31,380 bases of DNA from a virus. The stretch spans positions 1-31,380 of IMG/VR virus record IMGVR_UViG_3300027906_000080; one strand, 5' to 3'. Position 1 is the first letter of the stretch; the number at the start of each line of letters is the position of its first letter. Of the stretch, positions 1 to 4,989 are shown in pieces. Below the pieces are notes generated by a model. That model did not search any database. It saw only the letters and a list, made by a program, of their open reading frames with translations, and was not told where the DNA came from. The position numbers were made by a program, and so were the translations under genes.

Positions 1-230
1 CAACGCAATACTTCAATGAGAGATTTCATACCCCACTTCTTATGACCGTTAGCTTTCAACTGCATAGCTGATTGATACAACCATGCGTATACTCCCGGAT
101 TATCTGCATGGAATTTCAACCACGCAAGAGGATACTCTCTCTTATAAATAGGATGAAGATCATCTTCATATTCAGCATAAGTTTCTCCAAATTCACCGCC
201 TATAAATGTTGGTATTTTATAAGTGACCAT
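1..230 (-). CDS. Small phage protein of unknown function, partial (runs off the left edge)
   Basis: The reading frame starts with ATG at 230 and stays open to base 1, giving 76 residues of an incomplete protein. It begins MVTYKIPTFIGGEFGETYAE. Further on it has the pattern FHADNPGVYAW...GHKKWGMKSLIEVLR. A segment with F-x-NP-x-VY, then G...G.(K)..I.E..R, recurs in small unknown phage proteins found among early or replication genes. I recognise the pattern but not a function. The start codon directly follows the TGA of the upstream gene (231-548), so the two are probably translated together in the leftward operon. Confidence 0.65.
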   Translation of the reverse strand, partial: MVTYKIPTFIGGEFGETYAEYEDDLHPIYKREYPLAWLKFHADNPGVYAWLYQSAMQLKANGHKKWGMKSLIEVLR

Positions 231-548
231 TCATAGTCCCCACTCTTCTCCAGTATCGTGATCTTCTACTCTGTAGACTTCAAACTCTGTTACCCAAGCG
301 TTACTAGCATCAAAGTATGAATCAACTTCATAAACAATATGATCTCTAATATCAGAAAGCTCCATGTTTTTTGGAACATCAAAAGGCTTACTGTCTTCCC
401 ATCTCCAAAAGATTTCAACATCAACTCGCTTCATGCCTTGAGGTACAGGTTTATATTCTTTTGAACTATCATCATAGTCAACTTCTAATAGTTTTATATT
501 CAAAGGCGGTACTGCAATGGTTCTACCTTCTACATCTACATCACTCAT
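231..548 (-). CDS. Hypothetical acidic protein, 105 aa
   Basis: The frame runs from ATG at 548 to TGA at 231-233. The product is strongly acidic, begins MSDVDVEGRTIAVPPLNIKL and ends with a GEEWGL tail. I see no signal peptide, membrane segment or catalytic motif. Its start overlaps the end of the 541-672 gene by 8 bases, and its stop abuts the ATG of the next gene, so it sits in a tight leftward operon of small phage genes. The family is unknown to me. The gene call itself is well supported by operon packing. Confidence 0.7.
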   Translation of the reverse strand: MSDVDVEGRTIAVPPLNIKLLEVDYDDSSKEYKPVPQGMKRVDVEIFWRWEDSKPFDVPKNMELSDIRDHIVYEVDSYFDASNAWVTEFEVYRVEDHDTGEEWGL

Positions 549-672
549 CGTATGACTCCACTACACATGCATGTTTAAAGAAAGCATCAGTTTCTTCACC
601 AATCTGCCATGTCATTTGACAATCCCAACAAGTTAATCCACCTTGAGGTGGGCTAGTTAATGGTTCAGGCAT
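541..672 (-). CDS. 43-aa mini-protein with Cys/His cluster
   Basis: The frame runs from ATG at 672 to TGA at 541-543 and encodes MPEPLTSPPQGGLTCWDCQM... followed by FFKHACVVESYDE. A CxxC pair followed about 20 residues later by HxC has the spacing of a small zinc-binding knuckle. The start overlaps the stop of the next upstream gene by one base (TAATG), and the end overlaps the 231-548 gene by 8 bases. The function is unknown. Zinc binding is inferred only from the Cys/His pattern. Confidence 0.65.
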   Translation of the reverse strand: MPEPLTSPPQGGLTCWDCQMTWQIGEETDAFFKHACVVESYDE

Positions 673-803
673 TACTGCATCCTCCATTCACCTACACGAT
701 TCATTTCCCACATAACTCCATTACATTCAGAACAATGACACACCTTAATTACTGGGTAAGTCACTTCATTTTTCAGGTAACGCTTTTGATCTAATCGTTT
801 CAT
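672..803 (-). CDS. 43-aa mini-protein with CxC..C motif
   Basis: The frame runs from ATG at 803 to TAA at 672-674. The product begins MKRLDQKRYLKNEVTYPVIK and then has VCHCSECNGVMWEM, a CHCSEC cluster like half of a zinc ribbon. The ATG overlaps the stop of the 803-994 gene by one base, and the stop overlaps the next ATG by one base, so three genes are chained by TAATG junctions. It is too short for a confident family call. The chained overlaps are the main evidence that it is a real gene. Confidence 0.65.
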   Translation of the reverse strand: MKRLDQKRYLKNEVTYPVIKVCHCSECNGVMWEMNRVGEWRMQ

Positions 804-994
804 TAATACCTCTTCGGTGTAATAGTCGTATTCCATTTAGCATTCGTGTTGTATTTCCCTGACCCGGACTTAACATTAATATCCATATCAATTTGAGAAA
901 TAGCATTATGAATCTCAATTTCTATTATTTCAATAATGACATCATATAATTTCTTAGCCATTGCTTGACCCGCATATGTTATTTGCTTATCCAT
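803..994 (-). CDS. Hypothetical protein, 63 aa
   Basis: The preferred start is the ATG at 994 (MDKQITYAGQAMAKK...), because GAGG lies 6 bases upstream of it. An upstream in-frame ATG at 1006 (MRYKMDKQ) has only A-rich sequence before it. The product has an isoleucine-rich amphipathic middle (DVIIEIIEIEIHNAISQID) and a polar basic tail. It is the first gene of the second leftward transcription unit, behind the possible promoter and operator at 1028-1054. I do not recognise the family. A small DNA- or protein-binding protein would fit its position. Confidence 0.65.
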   Translation of the reverse strand: MDKQITYAGQAMAKKLYDVIIEIIEIEIHNAISQIDMDINVKSGSGKYNTNAKWNTTITPKRY

Positions 995-1027
995 TTTGTA
1001 CCTCATTTCTTTTTCTTTTCATCTACA

Positions 1028-1054
1028 CGTAAAAATAATTTTTACGAAATCATA
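1028..1054 (-). promoter_or_regulatory. Possible promoter -10 box with overlapping operator-like dyad
   Basis: On the minus strand TATGAT (1049-1054) is a good -10 match. Immediately downstream lies CGTAAAAATAATTTTTACG (1028-1046), a perfect 8-bp inverted repeat around a TAA centre, which would cover the start site and first transcribed bases. No good -35 box is visible at the right spacing. The site lies just downstream of the terminator at 1102-1148 and about 35 bases before the first gene of the next unit, where a regulated promoter would be expected. Confidence 0.4.
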
Positions 1055-1101
1055 AAACCCAATGGTGTAAAACTTTCGATAACGTTAGAACATGAGGCAT
1101 C

Positions 1102-1148
1102 AAAAAAAATAAGTTAGGGAGAGCAGACTCTTTCGAGTCCACTCTCCC
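1102..1148 (-). terminator. Factor-independent terminator of the upstream leftward unit
   Basis: On the minus strand a strong hairpin pairs GGGAGAG with CTCTCCC and GACTC with GAGTC around a GAAA loop (1117-1148). It is followed by 7 bases and then a run of eight T (1102-1109 read as the complement). The stem ends 10 bases after the stop codon of the 1158-1853 gene. The 7-base gap before the U-run is longer than ideal, which slightly weakens the call. Confidence 0.65.
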
Positions 1149-1157
1149 CTTCCTTAT

Positions 1158-1853
1158 CTAGATACTCGAAGCTATTCTTTCTCCGAGATTCGAGGCTTGC
1201 TGTGCTTGATCCTCGTATTCACGCTGTCTCTTGGCACGGTCTTCTTCTACCCATGTCGTATATTCGTCATAGGTCGAAACTCCGATGCTCATTCGACAAT
1301 ACTCTTGGAACCACTCATCGCAGTCACCTCTTGGCTCTAATATCGCCGTGTATGCCCACCAAGTCGTAGTTCTGTTCTGGAATGTCCCTCTCCACTGTCC
1401 TTGAATCGCGATTCTGCGTCCATTCTTAGTATTTCCCAACACTAAGGAATGCTGAATCGGACTGCTTCTGTAGTGGTAAGGCTTATCCCAATCTATTACA
1501 GTTCCATCCATCATAAGAGTCGTACTTAATCTATCCTCTTGAGGAATATCTTGAGTCCTATCCATGATGCAAGGGTTCCCTTTCGCTTGATTATCCCAAA
1601 CAAATCCATGTCCATTTTTCGGACTAAATTCAGTTGGTCGTTTCAAGAAAGAGTCCCAAGCCTTATAAGTCGCACTAAACACTCTCTTCTGCGTGTCCGC
1701 TTGTGCTTGTATCGACTTTAAGTCTTGATAAGCCTTAATCTTTCTGCAATGCTCATCCAAGTCAGCTTGACGCTTCCCTGTACTCCCAGTTGCATCTGTC
1801 CATTCCACTTCCAAGCCTTCAGGCTCAATTATTTCTTTACTCATTATTATCAT
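1158..1853 (-). CDS. Hypothetical protein, 231 aa
   Basis: The frame starts at ATG 1853 (MIIMSKEI...), with AAGGA only two bases upstream. The next ATG (MSKEIIEPEGLEVEW, at 1844) has a long spacing, so the exact start is unsure. The N-terminal third is charged and helical, with a stretch rich in Lys, Gln and Asp. The middle is aromatic-rich (WDKPYHYRSS, TTTWWAYTAI) and the C-terminal 35 residues are a Glu/Arg/Gln-rich helix. I see no known motif, signal peptide or membrane segment. It is the last gene before the terminator at 1102-1148. The family is unknown. Confidence 0.75.
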   Translation of the reverse strand: MIIMSKEIIEPEGLEVEWTDATGSTGKRQADLDEHCRKIKAYQDLKSIQAQADTQKRVFSATYKAWDSFLKRPTEFSPKNGHGFVWDNQAKGNPCIMDRTQDIPQEDRLSTTLMMDGTVIDWDKPYHYRSSPIQHSLVLGNTKNGRRIAIQGQWRGTFQNRTTTWWAYTAILEPRGDCDEWFQEYCRMSIGVSTYDEYTTWVEEDRAKRQREYEDQAQQASNLGERIASSI

Positions 1854-1915
1854 TTTCCTTATCTATATTGTTTTCTATTTATCTAAACGCTCAAACGGTT
1901 TTGTCTGAGTCGCCC

Positions 1916-2077
1916 TTACCTTTCGGTTAGGTCATTTACTACTTTGTCCCAATACCACGCGTTATAAGCACGATCATATTTATCAAAGTAGGACTCCCAA
2001 TGCACTAAGCACTCTGGGCATTCACATCTCCAATTATGTCCTTCTGGTCTTTTATATTCGTTATTATCTGAGGTCAT
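1916..2077 (-). CDS. 53-aa mini-protein with CxCxxC zinc-knuckle-like motif
   Basis: The frame runs from ATG at 2077 to TAA at 1916-1918. The product begins MTSDNNEYKRPEGHNWRCEC and continues PECLVHWESYFDKYD. The C-E-C-P-E-C cluster with a nearby His resembles a small zinc-binding finger, and the rest is rich in Trp and Tyr. The ATG overlaps the stop of the 2077-2235 gene by one base (TAATG). The function is unknown, and the gene is supported mainly by operon packing and a clean frame. Confidence 0.6.
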   Translation of the reverse strand: MTSDNNEYKRPEGHNWRCECPECLVHWESYFDKYDRAYNAWYWDKVVNDLTER

Positions 2078-2235
2078 TAGGGTCTAACTATGTCGGGAAT
2101 CAATAGTTCTCTCATCCATAGTTCTTTGTCGAAGCCTAGCAATTCCATCTCTTCTAAGATGTCAATGGGTTGCCCGTGTTCGACCCGGATCAGGTGATTC
2201 TTTTCTTTTCCTTGAAGTCTGAAATAAATAGTCAT
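2077..2235 (-). CDS. Hypothetical protein, 52 aa
   Basis: The frame runs from ATG at 2235 to TAA at 2077-2079. The product begins MTIYFRLQGKEKNHLIRVEH and ends LLIPDIVRP. Alternating hydrophobic residues at the start followed by an acidic helix suggest a small globular fold. Single-base TAATG junctions join it to the genes on both sides. I do not recognise it. Confidence 0.65.
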   Translation of the reverse strand: MTIYFRLQGKEKNHLIRVEHGQPIDILEEMELLGFDKELWMRELLIPDIVRP

Positions 2236-2501
2236 TAGTTGTCCATGTCTCCTGTCAAGATCTCATTAGGATCTACTATCACTTCATCCATCTCTTGATT
2301 CAGTTGAGTCCATGCTTCAGAGTTTTCTATCGCTTTAGCTTCCATTATCAATTCCCAAAGCTTCAAGCCTCTGTTCATCGGTGCAGAATATATCTGTCCA
2401 CCTCTTAATCTCACGCAAAGAAACTCTCCTTTCGAGCTTCTTGCCTCCCAGATCAACCACTTCCGATCTGCGTCTTCATATATCCTTCTTGCTGTTCTCA
2501 T
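2235..2501 (-). CDS. Hypothetical protein, 88 aa
   Basis: The frame starts at ATG 2501 (MRTARRIYEDADRKWLIWEA). AAGGAG lies 11 bases upstream, inside the end of the preceding gene. A predicted beta-rich first half (KWLIWEARSSKGEFLCVRLR) is followed by a helical acidic tail ending GDMDN. No catalytic motif is visible. Start and stop overlap both neighbouring genes by one to three bases, which supports translational coupling. The family is unknown. Confidence 0.7.
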   Translation of the reverse strand: MRTARRIYEDADRKWLIWEARSSKGEFLCVRLRGGQIYSAPMNRGLKLWELIMEAKAIENSEAWTQLNQEMDEVIVDPNEILTGDMDN

Positions 2502-2650
2502 TTTTCTATCATCTCCTTAAATATTCTGTATCTGTATTTTTCAATGTCACTGGCTGACTCTCGTCTTTTCGCCAATGTCTCTCTTATTTCTTCGATTCTG
2601 GCTGTTATCAATAAACTGTCAAAATCTAGTTGGTTGTCATTCGTCATCAT
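2498..2650 (-). CDS. Hypothetical helical protein, 50 aa
   Basis: The frame runs from ATG at 2650 to TGA at 2498-2500. The product starts MMTNDNQLDFDSLLITARIE and continues as one long charged helix (RETLAKRRESASDIEKYRYR). It could be a short coiled coil. The stop overlaps the ATG of the next gene (ATGA). A second ATG one codon later could equally be the start. The function is unknown. Confidence 0.6.
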   Translation of the reverse strand: MMTNDNQLDFDSLLITARIEEIRETLAKRRESASDIEKYRYRIFKEMIEK

Positions 2651-2656
2651 TGTGGT

Positions 2657-3016
2657 CTAGAAAGGCTCTTTGGCGCTCTCTTCAACACTCGCTGGGGCTT
2701 CCATAGGAATCGAGTATTTCTCATATGGTGTCCGTATCCCAAGTTCTGAACAGCGTCGTGTCCAGTACTCTACGTTGTACGCCCACGCATCTTCTAAATC
2801 GCGTGTGAGTCCAACCCCCTTGGTCGCCTGTCTCTTGGTGGTCACAGCGAATGGTTTCCAATCTGGATTATCCTTCCACTCATCGTTCCCAATCCAAGCT
2901 TCTTTAGCTCCCATGGTCATATAATTCCCCTCAAACTTCCCACCCGTGATCGGATGGTATTGTCGGGTCACTGCTCGTCCGAAGCCAGTGTCTCTCGTCG
3001 TTTCAAAGTCAGACAT
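2657..3016 (-). CDS. Hypothetical protein, 119 aa
   Basis: The frame starts at ATG 3016 with AAAGGAG about 8 bases upstream, the best ribosome site in the leftward block. This is therefore probably the first gene of the operon that ends at the 1102-1148 terminator. The product begins MSDFETTRDTGFGRAVTRQY and is rich in Trp, Tyr and charged residues. It has no membrane segment or recognised catalytic motif. The middle (KRQATKGVGLTRDLEDAWAY) is basic then acidic. The family is unknown. It diverges from the structured RNA region that follows on the other strand. Confidence 0.75.
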   Translation of the reverse strand: MSDFETTRDTGFGRAVTRQYHPITGGKFEGNYMTMGAKEAWIGNDEWKDNPDWKPFAVTTKRQATKGVGLTRDLEDAWAYNVEYWTRRCSELGIRTPYEKYSIPMEAPASVEESAKEPF

Positions 3017-3069
3017 AGTCTAAACTCCTTTATATTAAGTGTAGGCATTGTCACCTACGATTCTGAACC

Positions 3070-3388
3070 ACCATAAAAGCGTTGAGATGTCAAATTGGCA
3101 CGGAATTTACAGACTCTAGAAATGTTCGCTTCCATTTCATAGAGCATGTTATGAGTACGATTTGACATCTCATAAGTCTCCGATGGTGAGTGAATAGCAT
3201 CGCTTCTTAAATCAGGGACGACGCAACCCAAACACTAGCGAGCTTGTCTCGCAGGGTTTTTCGGATGGTTCTAGGGAATACATCTAGGTCGTTAGTCGCT
3301 GGCTCGCCAGTAGACTTACGACTTCCCTAGGTTCTCCGCATGGTCCGTCTACCTGATTTAACTGCTATTCACTCGCCACTTTTATGGT
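3070..3388 (+). other. 5' domain of the structured RNA: three-way junction with branched long arm
   Basis: The outer stem ACCATAAAAG / CTTTTATGGT joins two arms with almost no unpaired bases between the outer stem and the long arm (3079/3184 and 3378/3379). The first arm ends in CTCTA and GAAATG stacked helices (3114-3144). The second carries an AACCC/GGGTT plus GCGAG/CTCGC hairpin (3225-3258). It also carries a long hairpin CTAGGGAA/TTCCCTAG, GTCGTtAGTC/GACTtACGAC and CTGG/CCAG capped by CTCG (3271-3330). Pairings were found by eye. Confidence 0.6.
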
Positions 3389-3433
3389 ACTTTGTCGCTA
3401 CAAGTAAACCTTTGCGCCAGCACATTAGCGATT

Positions 3434-3523
3434 TGAAATCCCCCCATCAGCCCACGTTTAGACAGTCCCACCTGCGGTTATGTGGAGCTATGTCCTGAGG
3501 AGGTGCGCTTTGGGGGGATTTCA
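3434..3523 (+). other. G6/C6-closed domain of the structured RNA
   Basis: Twelve consecutive pairs join TGAAATCCCCCC (3434-3445) to GGGGGGATTTCA (3512-3523). Just downstream are two more G runs (3543-3548, six G; 3565-3572, eight G) that could compete for the same six C. The first of these G runs forms the loop of a CTTTA/TAAAG hairpin (3538-3553). Confidence 0.5.
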
Positions 3524-3889
3524 CAAGCTACCAGAACCTTTAGGGGGGTAAAGCTTGAGTTTTCGGGGGGGGATGTGCCATTAGCCCTTTGGTTAATAGT
3601 TGTCAGACGCGTAAAACTGGGCGAGGACACCCGTACATGGTGTTTTTGGGGGTTCCTTGGGGTTGTAAGGTTTAGGATAGTTTCCCCTTGGGTGCCATCC
3701 GTCCGTTTTGAGTACGGTTCCACTCTGAGTTCGAGCGATCACACTTGTCTCTGTCCCTGCCTAACTTGCTGGTAGGGAGCAGAAGCCCATCTGACGGGCG
3801 AACTGAACCTGATAAGGGTTCGCAGACTTCGTTTTATATTTATTGCCCTGTAGTCTGGACGGGGCGCGTATATATTTGTATCATACTTA

Positions 3890-3901
3890 TGAACATGTTC
3901 A
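3890..3901. promoter_or_regulatory. 12-bp perfect palindrome before the virion operon
   Basis: TGAACATGTTCA is a perfect palindrome ending 19 bases before the first virion start codon, between an AT-rich stretch (TATATATTTG at 3869-3878) and the ribosome site. It could be a repressor or activator half-site pair. No convincing -35/-10 pair is visible nearby, so the promoter may lie upstream of the structured RNA. Confidence 0.35.
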
Positions 3902-3920
3902 AACCTTTTAGGAGATTTTA

Positions 3921-4307
3921 ATGGCCGCAATGTCAAATTATTTGGAGAATAAAGTCTTAGACTATGTTCTTCGCGATCAAGCAGATTGGGCTCCTGCCGC
4001 TGTGTATCTTTCGTTACACACGGCTGATCCTACTGATGCTGGTACTGGCGCAGAAGTATCTGGTGGGTCTTACGCCCGTCAAGCGATTACTTTTAATGCC
4101 GCTCACGCTACAGCAGGCACGATAGACAATTCGTCCGCTGAGGAGTTCACTAACATGCCGGGTTGCACTGTGACTCATATAGGTGTGTGGGATGCGGCTT
4201 CTTCGGGGAACCTTTTGTTTTTTGGTGCTGTGTCTGCGTCTAAGACTGTTACTGCTGGTGACACGATTTCGCTTGCGGCTGGTTCTCTAGATATAACTTT
4301 GGCTTAG
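3921..4307 (+). CDS. Gp80-like phage tail-fibre/appendage protein, 128 aa
   Basis: The frame starts at ATG 3921 with AGGAG six bases upstream, the strongest ribosome site of the operon. A second Met (MSNYLENK) lies three codons on but has worse spacing. The pattern MSNYLENKVLDYVL, then VYLSLHTADPTDAGTG, EVSGGSYARQ.ITF, VTHIGVWDA.SSGNLLF and a C-terminal AGDTISLAAGSLDITL matches a widespread small beta-rich phage protein. I know it as the Gp80-like family, annotated as tail-fibre or virion appendage. It probably forms part of a host-contact structure. It is the first gene after the structured RNA. Confidence 0.7.
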   Translation: MAAMSNYLENKVLDYVLRDQADWAPAAVYLSLHTADPTDAGTGAEVSGGSYARQAITFNAAHATAGTIDNSSAEEFTNMPGCTVTHIGVWDAASSGNLLFFGAVSASKTVTAGDTISLAAGSLDITLA

Positions 4308-4311
4308 TCTT

Positions 4312-4626
4312 ATGGCTACAGCTTTTCCGGGTGCGTTAGATACTGCGACTCAACAGCCTTCGCCGTCTTCAACGACGGATATGGACGCTACGGGTTATGA
4401 GCATGACACGGTGCATACGAACCATTCGGGTGCGATTATTGCTTTGGAAACAAAGTTGGGTTTGACTGACTCGAATGCTTCGTCTGGTGCTATTCTTGTC
4501 GGGTCGGGTGCGTCTACTACTTCGTGGACTACTACGCCTTCTATTAACACGACTGGTACTTCTGGTGGTTTAACAGGCGGTTACGAGAATGCTAATATTA
4601 TTTTAGCGAATCTAGTTTTCAGTTAG
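4312..4626 (+). CDS. Small virion appendage protein, 104 aa
   Basis: The product starts MATAFPGALDTATQQPSPSS, followed by HDTVHTNHSGAIIALETKLG. This FP..LD... start with a 'H...AI.ALE.KLG' helix is common at the N-terminus of phage fibre modules, where the helix helps trimerise or attach the fibre. The remainder is Ser/Thr/Gly-rich and ends abruptly, with no receptor-binding tip. It may be an adaptor for the fibre encoded downstream. The gene starts four bases after the previous stop and has no ribosome site, so coupled translation is likely. Confidence 0.65.
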   Translation: MATAFPGALDTATQQPSPSSTTDMDATGYEHDTVHTNHSGAIIALETKLGLTDSNASSGAILVGSGASTTSWTTTPSINTTGTSGGLTGGYENANIILANLVFS

Positions 4627-4635
4627 GATTATTAT

Positions 4636-4989
4636 ATGGCAACTTTTTCAAAACTACCTTTATCGCATAACACTAATGGTAAGAACATTAAGGTTACGAC
4701 AACGGCAACTGCTGGTGATGATATTCATACCGCTGTAGCGGGAACCTCGAATTGGGATGAGGTGTGGTTATACGCCTGCAACACTGATTCTTCGGATAGG
4801 AAACTGACGATTGAGTGGGGTGGTGTATCTGCACCGGATGATTTAACGGAAGTAACTGTTGAAGCTGAATCAGGTTGGACTTTGATTGTGCCGGGATTGC
4901 TTATCCAGAATGGTCTTGTGATTCAGGCTTTCGCGGCGGCGGCGAATGTCGTTATGGTGAATGGTTACGTAAATAGAATAACGGCCTAA
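4636..4989 (+). CDS. Phage head/tail surface protein, 117 aa
   Basis: AGGA seven bases before ATG 4636 supports the start. The sequence reads SKLPLSHNTNGKNIKVTTTA, AGDDIHTAVAGTSNWDEVWL, LTIEWGGVSAPDD and a C-terminal ANVVMVNGYVNRI. I recognise the combination of 'IHTAV.G....DEVWLYA.N' and 'IEWGG...PDD' as a small conserved virion-associated family of environmental phages. Its exact role is not known to me. It is beta-rich, with no membrane segment. Its stop overlaps the next ATG by one base (TAATG). Confidence 0.6.
   Translation: MATFSKLPLSHNTNGKNIKVTTTATAGDDIHTAVAGTSNWDEVWLYACNTDSSDRKLTIEWGGVSAPDDLTEVTVEAESGWTLIVPGLLIQNGLVIQAFAAAANVVMVNGYVNRITA

Larger units (their letters stand above)
3069..3864 (+). 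ncRNA. Large structured non-coding RNA candidate (about 0.8 kb)
   Basis: This 900-base gap has no credible gene but is dense in paired segments. A 10-bp stem (3070-3079 with 3379-3388) closes a junction of two long arms. One arm is 3083-3097 with 3158-3172 (15 bp). The other is 3184-3199 with 3363-3378 (16 bp), continued by 3207-3220 with 3346-3361. Internal hairpins lie at 3114-3144, 3225-3258 and 3271-3330. A second domain is closed by TGAAATCCCCCC with GGGGGGATTTCA (3434-3445 with 3512-3523). Further hairpins lie at 3580-3597, 3754-3778, 3798-3823 and 3846-3864. Where stems contain a G.T pair (five seen), it is G.U on the plus strand and a mismatch on the minus strand, so the plus strand is favoured. 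Length, intricacy and a phage setting recall GOLLD and ROOL, but I cannot match conserved sequence. Promoter and exact ends are not visible. Confidence 0.6.

Noticed and set aside
371-619. Plus-strand frame in the leftward block
   Set aside because: It opposes two chained minus-strand genes and has no ribosome site.
3512-3652. G-quadruplex from the G runs
   Set aside because: The runs are too far apart for a standard quadruplex, and one is already in a 12-bp stem.
3069-3864. tRNA, tmRNA, RNase P or group I intron
   Set aside because: No tRNA acceptor/T-arm arrangement, no tag-peptide frame, no RNase P core and no group I core helices were found, and the region does not interrupt a gene.
3478-3936. 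Open frames on both strands (plus 3482-3775; minus 3478-3723 and 3739-3936)
   Set aside because: They lie inside the strongly paired RNA region, lack ribosome sites, overlap each other on opposite strands and have unusual composition. The long GC-richer repeats explain the absence of stops.
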